A stretch of DNA of 64,000 nucleotides from Puia sp. (GTDB taxonomy: Bacteria; Bacteroidota; Bacteroidia; Chitinophagales; Chitinophagaceae), in contig JARLGZ010000068.1 of the NCBI GenBank assembly GCA_031292515.1, forward strand, positions 1 to 64,000. Reading direction: 5' to 3'. A program made the translations under genes and the position numbers. This document shows, one piece after another, positions 18,661 to 27,345 of the stretch; position 1 is the stretch's first letter; each line of letters begins with the position of its first letter. The notes beneath the pieces were generated by a model. It saw only the letters and a program-made list of their open reading frames with translations, had not been told where the DNA came from and did no database searches.

Positions 18661-19962
18661 ATGAACCTATTTCACAGGAAGAATTTTTGGCCCATCGCCT
18701 TTTTGCCGTTTTTGCTGGTTGCCTGCAAGAAGAACAGCAGCCCTGGTAGTGGCGGATCGCAGACGGGAACGCTTACGGTGGAGAATGTGCTTCAATCGGA
18801 ACCGCTTGTCGAGTCGGGGACTTTTCAGGGGACGGGTTCTCCCGCTCTTATACTCCCCGGACAGTCAGTCGCCATCAGCTTTTCTGCCGCGAAAGGGGAA
18901 GCCATCAGCTTTGCGACGATGTATGGCTGGTCCAACGATCTTTTCTTCGCTCCTGCCAATCCGGGTATCCTGACCTATGACATGGATGGCAACCCGATAG
19001 AAGGAGATGTCTCCGACCAGATAAAGCTGTGGGACAATGGCACGCGGATCAACCAGAAGCCTGGTTCGACGGTCGTCCATCCCGGTACGGCGGATAAGCA
19101 GAATATCAAGGAAGTCGCAGGCGTGGATGCGCAGGGCAACACCTACCTCCCCGCGGGACAGCTCGTAAAGGGGGTCCTGAAGTATAATGGCAACTCTATG
19201 TTCACGCTGACCCTCACAAATATCTCCGGCGGAACAACCAACGAAACGCCGTTGAGTCCGGGTGTTTGGACGATCTCCTATATTGTCGGCGGTCAATTGC
19301 TCCAGCCCAACCCTTTATATACCGCAGGACAGCCGACAGCCAATGGTCTGACAAACATTGCCGAAGCCGGAGACAACTCGGTGCTCTATTCCTATGTGCA
19401 GGGTATAACAGGGATCTTCACGCCCCTGTCGCCGGTACTGGTCGTTGTTTACAACGGTATTGACAACCCCGTCTATAAATTGGGACAAAACGACCGGGGA
19501 AAGGGGCTCAAATACCTGGCACAAAAAGGTATTCCCGATACGCTTGCCGCCTACCTGAAAGGGGTAAAAGGCGTAAAGGCGGTGTATAACCTGGCGGCGG
19601 CCACCACACATGTCCTGCTTCCCGTGATCAGCGGCGCACCAGGGGGCAAGGTGTCCCAGTCGATCAGCCTTGCCTCCGGAGACCAGCTGCTGGTTGCCAC
19701 CATGTATGGATTTTCCAACGACTGGTTCTTCGCAACGTCCGTCGACGCGGCGATGCTTCTCAAAAACGGGGATATTTCCTCAACCGTTCAACTCTATGAT
19801 GACGGCACGGCCGTCAATCAGTTCCCCGGGGCAGGCGTGACGCAGTTCAACCTGGCCGGTACGCCGCTGACCGAAAACATCCCGATTTCGCTGGTGCCGA
19901 ATCCCAATGCGTTTACGACTTTGCCTTCCATTCCGGATATTATTAAAATAACACTGCAATAA
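18661..19962 (+). CDS. Spondin-domain lipoprotein with two related halves
   Basis: A 433-residue lipoprotein (signal ending at Cys22, VACKK). The ATG at 18661 is chosen because the alternative TTG at 18640 lies inside the promoter. Two copies of a spondin_N-like pattern are visible: FATMYGWSNDLFFAP with DQIKLWDNGTRINQKPG in the first half, and VATMYGFSNDWFFAT with STVQLYDDGTAVNQFPG in the second. Between them is the TPLSPGVWTISY / AGDNSVLYSY segment also seen in bacterial spondin proteins. Spondin domains in animals bind glycans or matrix; the role in bacteria is unknown, and surface display is inferred. It is monocistronic and closed by a strong terminator. Confidence 0.82.
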   Translation: MNLFHRKNFWPIAFLPFLLVACKKNSSPGSGGSQTGTLTVENVLQSEPLVESGTFQGTGSPALILPGQSVAISFSAAKGEAISFATMYGWSNDLFFAPANPGILTYDMDGNPIEGDVSDQIKLWDNGTRINQKPGSTVVHPGTADKQNIKEVAGVDAQGNTYLPAGQLVKGVLKYNGNSMFTLTLTNISGGTTNETPLSPGVWTISYIVGGQLLQPNPLYTAGQPTANGLTNIAEAGDNSVLYSYVQGITGIFTPLSPVLVVVYNGIDNPVYKLGQNDRGKGLKYLAQKGIPDTLAAYLKGVKGVKAVYNLAAATTHVLLPVISGAPGGKVSQSISLASGDQLLVATMYGFSNDWFFATSVDAAMLLKNGDISSTVQLYDDGTAVNQFPGAGVTQFNLAGTPLTENIPISLVPNPNAFTTLPSIPDIIKITLQ

Positions 19963-19980
19963 TCTGTAAGGATTTCGGGA

Positions 19981-20014
19981 GGGCGCCTACTAAGGAAGTA
20001 GGCGCCCTTTTTTT
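19981..20014 (+). terminator. Rho-independent terminator after the spondin-like gene
   Basis: Perfect 10-bp stem GGGCGCCTAC / GTAGGCGCCC with a 7-nt loop, followed by seven T residues. It lies 19 bp after the stop codon. Confidence 0.95.
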
Positions 20015-20060
20015 ATGGGTGGCCGGTAAATTTCGTTAAAACGGTAAAACCCATCCAAAT

Positions 20061-20978
20061 ATGAAATGGATCTTTGAAGACGCAGCCACGGGGGGGATGT
20101 TCAGCATCAGCCTGGAAGAAACCCGATTCGGTGGGAGGGGTTTCCTGGAAAGGGGGAAGGAAACGATCAATACCCTCGTCTATAACATGAAGGGGCCACA
20201 GGAAGCCATGATCGACAATATCAGGTATACCCTGCCGGCCCAATCTATCCTACCCCTGGTGGCCAACCAGCATTTCCGGTTTGAAAGGCCGGAGAACCTG
20301 GTCGCCTGGCAATTCAACAGGGAATTCTATTGCATCGCCGACCATGACACCGAGGTCGGCTGCGCAGGCTTTCTCATTTACGGGATCGAACATCCCCTGT
20401 TCATTCCGCTTTCCGACGAGGACAGGAAATGTGTCTCGATTCTGGAGATGCAATGCCTCGAGGAGATGGCAATCCGTGACAAGATGCAGGGGGAAATGCT
20501 GAGATCGGTACTTAAGCGGCTGATCATCAAAGTAACCCGTCTTGCTAAGGCGAAGATGAAAAATTACGGGCCTGCCACGGAGGACAAATTGGATATCGTC
20601 CGGAAGTTCAGTCTGTTGCTGGAAGTCAATTTCAGGATGCAGCACGAGGTCCGGTTTTATGCGGAGGCGCTGAACAGGTCTCCGAAGACCCTGACCAACG
20701 TTTTCAGTCTTTACCGTTATCCCTGCCCGTCCAAACTGATACAACGAAGGGTCATCCTGGAGGCCAAACGCTACCTATATTATACGGACAAGTCGGCCAA
20801 AGAGGTGGCGGCAGAACTCGGTTTTGCAAGTGCCGCGCATTTCAGCCGCTATTTTAAGCTGGGAACCGGAGGTAATTTTTCGGAGTTCCGGGAGAGGGAA
20901 ACTTCAGTATTTGCAGTCGCGGGCGTCTCCCGGGGATTGGCTATTGTTCCGGATGAATACGCCGTCTTTGCCGGATAG
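20061..20978 (+). CDS. AraC-family transcriptional regulator
   Basis: A 305-residue regulator with an unrecognised N-terminal sensing domain (about 1-180) and a C-terminal AraC-type DNA-binding domain (about 195-285). The two helix-turn-helix units are RFYAEALNRSPKTLTNVFSL and SAKEVAAELGFASAAHFSRY. The normal G-x-S-P-x-x-F-R end of the domain is altered to GTGGNFSEFRE. It starts just after a strong terminator, so it is transcribed separately; TAAATTTC at 20027-20034 is one base from the -7 consensus. Its target is unknown; the damaged SusD-like gene downstream may be a former one, which is only a guess from position. Confidence 0.87.
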   Translation: MKWIFEDAATGGMFSISLEETRFGGRGFLERGKETINTLVYNMKGPQEAMIDNIRYTLPAQSILPLVANQHFRFERPENLVAWQFNREFYCIADHDTEVGCAGFLIYGIEHPLFIPLSDEDRKCVSILEMQCLEEMAIRDKMQGEMLRSVLKRLIIKVTRLAKAKMKNYGPATEDKLDIVRKFSLLLEVNFRMQHEVRFYAEALNRSPKTLTNVFSLYRYPCPSKLIQRRVILEAKRYLYYTDKSAKEVAAELGFASAAHFSRYFKLGTGGNFSEFRERETSVFAVAGVSRGLAIVPDEYAVFAG

Positions 20979-21257
20979 GTACGGATTTAAATATTTAAGC
21001 AGGTTTGGCCGGACGATGGCATTGCATTTGGCCTGCGGCTGTTCTTTACGAAAGAAGTCACGCGTGGTCAGGCAATATTTGTTCCAGGAGAATTCGAAGA
21101 AACGAGTTCCCCACCTTCGTCAAAAAAAGATTTCAGTGCCTCATGATTAAATGCTTAATCAGGCAAAAGAAAAGTTGATTCATCGGCAATGTTAGTACAG
21201 CAAAATATTAGTTTCGATAAAAATCTACTAAATTGGTAGACTAATTGTTTTTTTAAA
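20979..21257. other. Spacer with a possible 3' gene remnant
   Basis: The frame after a stop at about 20995 reads KQVWPDDGIAFGLRLFFTKE and continues protein-like for about 48 codons to a stop at 21147. It has no start codon or known domain. It may be the tail of a lost gene or chance. The remainder to 21257 is AT-rich. Confidence 0.25.
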
Positions 21258-21265
21258 TATGTTTG
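21258..21265 (+). promoter_or_regulatory. Putative -7 element for the SusD-like pseudogene
   Basis: TATGTTTG matches TAnnTTTG, 20 bp before the original ATG at 21285, suggesting that the promoter survives although the reading frame is broken. Confidence 0.4.
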
Positions 21266-21284
21266 CAATTCTAATTGCTTAAAC

Positions 21285-22732
21285 ATGAGAAAACCAATTG
21301 TGCTGTTATTTTTATCGTTTTTCTTTTTCTGCGTGGCCATATAAGCTAACTGAACAATAACCCCAAGGATCCTCAAACCGTGCCCTCCGGCACCTTGTTT
21401 CACAATGGGGAAAAGAATCTCTTTGATGCGATCGGTTCTACGGATGTCACCGTTGCCCCATTTCGCGTCTTTGCGCAGTCCTGGACAGAAAATACCTATG
21501 TGAGTGAGGCTCGCTACGACCTCGCGACCAACAATTCACCGCAGGGATGGTGGAACCAGCTATATGCGAACGGTACGACGAGCGTACTCAATAACCTGGT
21601 GAATGCAAAGAGGAACTTCAGTCTGGACGTCACAGATCCCGGAACGCTGAGAAATGACCAGGACATCGATGATATCCTGCAGGTTTATGCGTACTCCTTG
21701 CTGGTGAATACCTACGGAGATATGCCCTATAGCAGGGCGTTCACGGATTCGATTCCTTTTCCGGCCTACGATGATGCGAAAACCGTCTACTACGACCTGC
21801 TCAACCGCCTGGATACAGCTACCGGTGCGCTGAACCCTTCGGCAGGCAGTCTTAGTGCCGCCGACGCGGTCTACCAGGGGGATCCTGCCAGTTGGAAAAA
21901 GTTCGGGGCTACGCTGGAATTGAAGCTGGCATTGGTGATCGCGGATGTGGACCTCCCGACCGCCGAAAAATATGTTCAGAAGGCGGTGGCCGCAGGGGTG
22001 TTCCAATCCAATCAGGATAATGCGGTGATACCCTATGGCGCCAGTCCCACTACAAATGCCAATCCCGTCTACCAGGCGCTTGTGATCAGCGGCAGACATG
22101 ATTTCTGTCCCGGCAACCTTATAGTAAACACGCTATTGTCCTGGAGCGATCCTCGTTTACCGTTGTACTACACTTCCTTCAACGGATCTTACGCCGGTGG
22201 AATACCGGGAGCAGGGAATTCCTATGTCAATTTTTCGCAGTTTTCCAGTCAATGGCTGAGCCCCACTTTTCCCGGCGAGATCCTGGATTACGCAGAGTCG
22301 GAATTTCTTCTCGCGGAAGCGGCAGAGCGCGGAATGGCCGTGAGCGGATCGGCGGCGGATCACTATGCCAATGCCATCACGGCTTCCATCACCTACTGGG
22401 GCGGCAGCACCGCCGATGCAGCTACCTATCTTGCCCAACCGGCAGTCGCCTATCCCACCGCTACCGGCTCCTGGCGACAAAAGATCGGTTATCAGAAATG
22501 GATCGCCTATGCGAACAGGGGATGGGACGCCTGGACCGAGATCCGGCGTCTGGGCTATCCCAATATCGATGTTGTCAATCCGCCAGTCAGCAGCAAGGGT
22601 GAATTGCCCAGGCGATTTACCTATCCCGGAAACGAGGAAACATCCAATTCTGCACATTGGGCTGCGGCCGTCCAGAACGTCAACGGCGGAGCCGCGGACC
22701 TTGTGACGACGAATCTATGGTGGAATAAATGA
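21285..22732 (+). pseudogene. SusD/RagB-like outer-membrane lipoprotein with 5' frameshifts, no SusC partner
   Basis: An ATG at 21285 opens a good signal peptide (RKPIVLLFLSFFFFC) that hits a stop at 21342. The mature protein resumes in another frame at about 21350 (LNNNPKDPQTV) and stays open to 22732, about 460 codons of SusD-like_2 sequence (NTYGDMPYSRAF; EFLLAEAAERG; RRFTYPGNEE). Between them AAGCTAACTGAA reads KLTE in the third frame. The picture is two small indels; one fits a CTGAA slippage deletion. GTG at 21380 could permit a truncated protein, but without a signal peptide it could not reach the outer membrane. No SusC gene adjoins, unlike the intact pair at 35.7-40.4 kb. A sequencing error cannot be excluded. 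Confidence 0.8.
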
Positions 22733-22833
22733 TGACAGGTCTGGTAATTTGTGAAAGCGCAGGGGTGTAAGCGTTGGTAAAGTCAATAACGGGCATACGA
22801 TTGGCATCCGGCTTTTATAATACAAAAATCATT

Positions 22834-22950
22834 AGGATTACCTGCGGACTTCGTCCTACGGTGATCCTGGTGCTTAATAGGATTACCTTCGCTTCGCTAC
22901 GGTGATCCTGGTGCTTAATAGGATTACCTTCGCTTCGCTACGGTGATCCT
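22834..22950 (+). repeat. Three hairpin-forming direct repeats (41-bp unit)
   Basis: Three units at 22834-22868, 22879-22909 and 22920-22950, each AGGATTACC ... GGTGATCCT, a 9-bp stem with one G-T wobble. Units 2 and 3 are spaced exactly 41 bp and have the loop TTCGCTTCGCTAC; unit 1 has a longer variant loop. The family was not recognised. Confidence 0.9.
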
Positions 22951-22980
22951 GATACTTCTACGAGGGGCGTACCCAAAGGC

Positions 22981-23009
22981 CCCGTCGCGCCTTCGGCGCT
23001 CGGGTTTTT
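22981..23009 (+). terminator. Plus-strand hairpin terminator opposing the tRNA terminator
   Basis: Stem CCCG plus GCGCC, loop TTC, then GGCGC plus CGGG with a small internal loop, followed by five T. It would stop rightward transcription before the minus-strand tRNA gene. Confidence 0.7.
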
Positions 23010-23053
23010 GCATCCATCCGCTTAGCCGAGCGAGCTCGGCACGCTCCAGAATG

Positions 23054-23079
23054 CAAAAACCCCCGACTGTCGTCGGGGG
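23054..23079 (-). terminator. Terminator of tRNA-Leu
   Basis: Perfect 8-bp stem CCCCCGAC / GTCGGGGG with a 4-nt loop, followed on the minus strand by five T. It starts 7 nt after the tRNA 3' end. Confidence 0.92.
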
Positions 23080-23085
23080 CCTTTG

Positions 23086-23169
23086 TGCCCAGAATAGGAT
23101 TCGAACCTACACGCGGTTTCCCACGCTGCGACCTGAACACAGTGCGTCTACCAATTTCGCCATCTGGGC
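23086..23169 (-). tRNA. tRNA-Leu (anticodon CAG)
   Basis: An 84-nt class II tRNA. Acceptor GCCCAGA / TCTGGGC, D-loop with AATTGGTAGAC, anticodon stem CTGTG / CGCAG around loop TTCAGGT giving anticodon CAG, a variable arm, T-loop TTCGAAT, and discriminator A. CCA is not encoded, so the cca product at 25859 is needed. Confidence 0.95.
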
Positions 23170-23296
23170 AGGACCCTCAAAACGTTTCCGTTTCGGTGGG
23201 GTGCAAAGATAAAGATTTTTGATAAAGAAGTTTACGATTCCAGAAATTATTTTTGACGGGATCTCTTTCCTATGATCAGTACGCCGGCCCCGGTCA

Positions 23297-24109
23297 TTAT
23301 ACGCTGACGTTAAAATCCCTCAACGCGTCGTTCAGGCTCGTCTTCAGATCGGTACTCGGTTTGCGCATGCCGATGATCAGGGCGCAGCTCACATGGTATT
23401 CGCCGGCAGGGAATTTTTTCGGGTAGGTGCCCGGTATCACCACGCTTCCCGCGGGAACCCGGCCTTTGTATTCGACGGGTTCTTTCCCGCTTACGTCTAT
23501 GATCTTGGTGGATTGGGTCAATACTACGTTCGCGCCCAGCACCGCTTCTTTTTCCACGATCACTCCTTCCACAACGATACTGCGGCTGCCAAGAAAGGCG
23601 CCATCCTCGATGATGACCGGGGAGGCCTGCAAGGGTTCCAATACCCCGCCGATTCCAACCCCGCCACTGAGGTGAACCCCTTTGCCTATCTGGGCGCAGC
23701 TGCCTACCGTAGCCCAGGTATCGACCATTGTGCCTTCGTCTACATACGCCCCGATGTTCACATAGCTCGGCATCAGCACAACGGTCTTCGCCAGGTAAGC
23801 GCCGTAACGGGCGACGGCATGCGGAACCGCGCGAACCCCCAGCTCTTTATAATTCTTTTTCAGGAGCATTTTATCGTAGAACTCAAAGGGGCCCAACTCC
23901 CAGGTCTGCATTTGCTGGATGCCAAAATACAGCAGGATGGCTTGCTTTACCCACTCGTTCACTTTCCAGCCGGAACCGTTCGGGGAAGCTACCCGCAAAC
24001 GTCCTTTATCGACTTCTTCGATGACTGCCTTTACGGCTTCCGTATATTTTCCTTCTTTTAATAGATCCCTGTTGCTCCAGGCTTCCGCTATCAGTTGTTG
24101 CAATTCCAT
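23297..24109 (-). CDS. dapD: 2,3,4,5-tetrahydropyridine-2,6-dicarboxylate N-succinyltransferase
   Basis: Cytoplasmic enzyme of lysine and diaminopimelate synthesis that succinylates tetrahydrodipicolinate with succinyl-CoA. Helical N-terminal domain (about 1-95), then a left-handed beta-helix of hexapeptide repeats (about 100-235; VNIGAYVDEGTMVDTWATVG, VEGVIVEKEAVLGANVVLT) and a short C-terminal lid. Length 270 is normal for DapD. The ATG at 24130 overlaps the promoter box at 24124-24131, so the ATG at 24109, giving MELQQLIAEAW, is preferred. It diverges from tsaC, with which it shares a 57-bp spacer. Confidence 0.95.
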   Translation of the reverse strand: MELQQLIAEAWSNRDLLKEGKYTEAVKAVIEEVDKGRLRVASPNGSGWKVNEWVKQAILLYFGIQQMQTWELGPFEFYDKMLLKKNYKELGVRAVPHAVARYGAYLAKTVVLMPSYVNIGAYVDEGTMVDTWATVGSCAQIGKGVHLSGGVGIGGVLEPLQASPVIIEDGAFLGSRSIVVEGVIVEKEAVLGANVVLTQSTKIIDVSGKEPVEYKGRVPAGSVVIPGTYPKKFPAGEYHVSCALIIGMRKPSTDLKTSLNDALRDFNVSV

Positions 24110-24123
24110 CAACGATTTTTTTG

Positions 24124-24131
24124 CAAACATA
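24124..24131 (-). promoter_or_regulatory. Putative -7 element for dapD
   Basis: TATGTTTG on the minus strand matches TAnnTTTG. It contains the upstream candidate start ATG, which supports the start at 24109 with a leader of about 10 nt. Confidence 0.5.
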
Positions 24132-24166
24132 AGGCATGCCGCCCAAAAACACTATTTTTAGGGTTC

Positions 24167-24736
24167 ATGGAGTTTCAAAAGGATATCGAAAATTGCCTGC
24201 ATGTATTGCAGGCGGGAGGCTTGATCCTCTATCCCACCGACACGATCTGGGGTATCGGGTGCGATGCGACCGATCCGGATGCCGTAAAAAAAGTATTTGA
24301 TTGTAAACAACGACAGGAGACAAAAAGCCTGATCGTCCTTCTGGCCGACGAACGTGATCTGCTGAAATATGTGAGCCAGGCGGATCTGCATATCTTCGAC
24401 TTTCTGCATAAGGCGAAGAAGCCGACCACCGTCATTTATGAAGGAGCCATTGGATTGGCTCAGAACCTTGTCGCGGAAGACGGTACGATTGCCATCCGGA
24501 TCGTGAAAGATCCCTTCTGTAAACACCTGATTAAACGATTCAGGAAACCGCTGGTCTCGACTTCCGCCAACCTCTCCGGAGAGCCGGCGCCCCGCTTCTT
24601 TGCCGAGATCACCCGGGATATCCGGCTCGGGGTCGACTATATCGTTCAATACAGGCAGGGCGATCACGCGATAAAGGAGCCTTCCGCGATCATCAGGTGG
24701 AACAAGGACGGCACCCACACCGTTATCCGTCCCTGA
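24167..24736 (+). CDS. tsaC: Threonylcarbamoyl-AMP synthase (Sua5/YciO/YrdC family)
   Basis: A 189-residue single YrdC domain. It makes threonylcarbamoyl-AMP from threonine, bicarbonate and ATP for the t6A37 modification of ANN-decoding tRNAs. Family signatures: ILYPTDTIWGIGCDA near the N-terminus, KKPTTVIYEG, TIAIRI, and PLVSTSANLSGEPAP. There is no C-terminal Sua5 domain. The ATG at 24167 opens the family-like N-terminus; the open frame extends back into dapD without similarity. First gene of a same-strand run ending with miaA, in which tsaC, cca and miaA all mature tRNA. Confidence 0.92.
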   Translation: MEFQKDIENCLHVLQAGGLILYPTDTIWGIGCDATDPDAVKKVFDCKQRQETKSLIVLLADERDLLKYVSQADLHIFDFLHKAKKPTTVIYEGAIGLAQNLVAEDGTIAIRIVKDPFCKHLIKRFRKPLVSTSANLSGEPAPRFFAEITRDIRLGVDYIVQYRQGDHAIKEPSAIIRWNKDGTHTVIRP

Positions 24737-24766
24737 CGCCCCTGCCTGTCTTTGACCATTTTGATG

Positions 24767-24774
24767 TAGGTTTG
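24767..24774 (+). promoter_or_regulatory. Putative -7 element immediately before the GT9 gene (leaderless candidate)
   Basis: TAGGTTTG matches TAnnTTTG and ends 4 nt before the GTG start at 24779. If functional, transcription would begin at or next to the start codon. Confidence 0.4.
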
Positions 24775-24778
24775 CAAC

Positions 24779-25843
24779 GTGCAGAAATTTCTGATCATAC
24801 AGACGGCCTTTATCGGCGACGTGGTATTGGCGACCGGCCTCATCGAAAAACTACACGCTTCCTTTCCCGGCGCATCCATAGACTTCCTGGTAAGAAAAGG
24901 CAATGAAGCCCTGCTGATCGGGCATCCCTATCTGAGGGAAGTACTGGTATGGAATAAAAAGGAGCACAAGTTCCGCAATCTTTGGAAGATGATGCGGAGA
25001 ATCCGCCGGGAGAAATATGATACGGTCATCAATGTGCAGCGTTTTGCCGCTACGGGGTTGCTCACCGCCTTGTCGGGCGCCGGGCAAACGATCGGGTTCG
25101 ACAAAAATCCCCTGAGCCGTTTTTTCACACACAGAATTCCTCATGTAGTGGGGGAGGGATCCGCTGCCGCCTATGGAGTGGCAGAGGCGCCAAGCCGTGA
25201 AACCGTACACGAGATCGTGCGCAACCAGGCTTTGATCCGGGCGTTTACCGGGCCGGAACCCGCGAAACCGCGTCTTTATCCAACGCTCCAGGATGCCGTG
25301 CGGGTCGGGGAGTTCAAGCGATCGGCTTATCTCACGATCAGCCCCGCTTCCGTCTGGTTCACCAAACAATACCCGGCGGACAAATGGGTCTCGTTTATCG
25401 ATAAGATACCCGCGCACTTTACGATCTATCTGCTGGGAGCGGGTTCCGACAAAGAACTGTGCGAAACGATCCTGGACACGGCTGTCCGTCCCGGCCTCAC
25501 CGATCTCAGCGGCCGGCTGAGTTTCCTGCAATCTGCCGCTCTCATGAAGGATGCCGTCATGAATTATGTGAACGACTCTGCCCCGATGCATTTCGCCTCC
25601 GCGATGAACGCCCCGGTCACGGCCGTCTACTGCTCCACGCTGCCTTCTTTCGGTTTTGGCCCGCTTTCCGATCAACGGTTTATCGTAGAGATCCCGGAGA
25701 CGCTGTCCTGTCGTCCCTGCGGACTGCATGGTCGCAAAGCCTGTCCCCTCGGACATTTCCACTGCGCCCGCAAGATAACGGAGGAACAACTCCTTCACCC
25801 GATCCTGAACGATTTTAATTCGTTCTTACTACCTTCGCGCTGA
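24779..25843 (+). CDS. Glycosyltransferase family 9 (LPS heptosyltransferase-like)
   Basis: A 354-residue GT-B enzyme of the heptosyltransferase family. It starts with GTG at 24779, giving the typical QKFLIIQTAFIGDVVLATGLIEKL opening with the acceptor-side loop. The C-terminal nucleotide-sugar domain contains YLTISPASVWFTKQYPADKW, and YVNDSAPMHFASAMNAPVTAVY, the GT9 donor-binding signature. The extreme C-terminus carries a CRPCGLHGRKACPLGHFHC cysteine cluster common in GT9 proteins. Likely role: adding a sugar to lipopolysaccharide core at the inner membrane; donor and position are unknown. The gene lies between tsaC (42 bp) and cca (15 bp) and probably shares transcripts with cca. Confidence 0.9.
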   Translation: MQKFLIIQTAFIGDVVLATGLIEKLHASFPGASIDFLVRKGNEALLIGHPYLREVLVWNKKEHKFRNLWKMMRRIRREKYDTVINVQRFAATGLLTALSGAGQTIGFDKNPLSRFFTHRIPHVVGEGSAAAYGVAEAPSRETVHEIVRNQALIRAFTGPEPAKPRLYPTLQDAVRVGEFKRSAYLTISPASVWFTKQYPADKWVSFIDKIPAHFTIYLLGAGSDKELCETILDTAVRPGLTDLSGRLSFLQSAALMKDAVMNYVNDSAPMHFASAMNAPVTAVYCSTLPSFGFGPLSDQRFIVEIPETLSCRPCGLHGRKACPLGHFHCARKITEEQLLHPILNDFNSFLLPSR

Positions 25844-25858
25844 TGGGAGAAATTATTC

Positions 25859-27295
25859 ATGCCGGTAATTGAACATAACGAAATAAAATTCACCGAAAAA
25901 GAGGCTTCTATATTCAGGGAGATCTCTGTGGCTGCGGCAGGGTTGGGAATGGAGTGTTTCCTGATCGGGGGATTCGTGCGGGATAAACTGCTGGAAAGGC
26001 CTACAAAAGATGCCGATATCGTATGTCTCGGCGATGGGATCGTGTTGGCGAACGCGGTAGCCGATCGTTTTGTCCCCCGGCCGGCGGTTGCCTTCTTTAA
26101 GAATTTCGGTACGGCCCAGATACGGGTAGCCGGGCTCGAAATCGAATTCGTCGGGGCCCGGAAGGAGAGCTATCGTTCGGACTCGCGTAAACCGGAAGTG
26201 GAGGCCGGCACGATCGGAGATGACCAGGATCGTCGTGATTTTACGATCAATGCCCTGGCTGTCAGCCTGAACGCGACCGACTACGGCACCCTGATCGATC
26301 CCTTTCACGGATTGGAGGATCTGGGAAAAGGGCTGCTCCAGACACCCCTGGACCCTTTGCAGACTTTTAGTGACGACCCCCTGCGAATGATGCGCGGGAT
26401 CCGTTTTGCAACCCAGCTGAATTTCACGCTTTCTCCCGCGACCTTCGAGGCGATCCGGAAGGACGCGCCCCGAATAAAAATCGTCTCCCAGGAACGCATC
26501 ACCGACGAGTTGAATAAGATCATCCTGAGCCCGCGACCATCCATCGGTTTCGATCTTCTTTATAAGAGCGGTCTGTTGGCGATCATCTTCCCGCAGATGG
26601 TGGACCTCGCGGGAGCGGAGTATATCGACGGAATGGGACATAAAGATAATTTTTATCATACGCTGCAGGTGCTGGATAATATTTCCCGCCATACCGGGGA
26701 CCTGTGGCTGCGCTGGGCCGCCATCCTTCATGATATCGGGAAACCGCCGACCAAGCGTTTTGAAGAAGATCATGGCTGGACCTTTCATGGCCATGAAGTG
26801 GTCGGTGGCAGGATGGTGCCGAAGATATTTGCGATGCTCAAATTACCGCAGCATGAAAAAATGCGTTTTGTCCGGAAACTGGTGGAGCTCCATCTGCGTC
26901 CGATCAGCCTGACCAAGGAAAGTATCACCGACTCTGCCATTCGCCGGCTCCTCTTCGATGCAGGGGAGGACCTGGAAGCCCTGATGACCCTTTGTGAGGC
27001 TGATATCACGTCGAAGAACAGCCAGAAAGTCAGGAGATACCTGGAGAATTATGAGATGGTGCGCGCAAGGCTGAAAGAGGTGGAGGAAAAAGACCGTATC
27101 CGCAACTGGCAGCCGCCTGTCACGGGGGAGATGATCATGGAGAAGTTCGGATTGAAGCCCTGCAGAGCCGTCGGGGATCTCAAAAATGCCATCCGCGAAG
27201 CCATTCTCGATGGCGAGATTGAAAACAGCCATGAGGCCGCCTGGGCTTTTATGATGAAAAAAGCGGAGGCCATGAACCTGGTAGCCGCAAAATAG
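25859..27295 (+). CDS. cca: CCA tRNA nucleotidyltransferase with HD domain
   Basis: A 478-residue class II nucleotidyltransferase. The head domain shows LIGGFVRDKLLERPTKDADIV (GG and DxD metal-binding Asp), then RRDFTINALAV and DPLRMMRGIRFA, the nucleotide-selecting and neck motifs. An HD domain follows around residues 270-330 (HDIGKPPTKRF), as in many Bacteroidota proteins annotated this way. It adds or repairs the 3' CCA of tRNAs, which the nearby tRNA-Leu lacks in its gene. The phosphohydrolase activity of the HD part is inferred. It starts 15 bp after the GT9 gene. Confidence 0.93.
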   Translation: MPVIEHNEIKFTEKEASIFREISVAAAGLGMECFLIGGFVRDKLLERPTKDADIVCLGDGIVLANAVADRFVPRPAVAFFKNFGTAQIRVAGLEIEFVGARKESYRSDSRKPEVEAGTIGDDQDRRDFTINALAVSLNATDYGTLIDPFHGLEDLGKGLLQTPLDPLQTFSDDPLRMMRGIRFATQLNFTLSPATFEAIRKDAPRIKIVSQERITDELNKIILSPRPSIGFDLLYKSGLLAIIFPQMVDLAGAEYIDGMGHKDNFYHTLQVLDNISRHTGDLWLRWAAILHDIGKPPTKRFEEDHGWTFHGHEVVGGRMVPKIFAMLKLPQHEKMRFVRKLVELHLRPISLTKESITDSAIRRLLFDAGEDLEALMTLCEADITSKNSQKVRRYLENYEMVRARLKEVEEKDRIRNWQPPVTGEMIMEKFGLKPCRAVGDLKNAIREAILDGEIENSHEAAWAFMMKKAEAMNLVAAK

Positions 27296-27345
27296 GCGAG
27301 TGGGTGATTTTATGTATATTGTGAACTTAAAACCGGATAGCATTC

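Noticed and set aside
22943-23212. 89-codon plus-strand frame through the tRNA-Leu region
   Set aside because: It runs across terminator hairpins and the tRNA gene, so it cannot be a normal coding sequence.
25853-26794. 313-codon open frame opposite cca
   Set aside because: Antisense to conserved cca motifs; no signal of its own.
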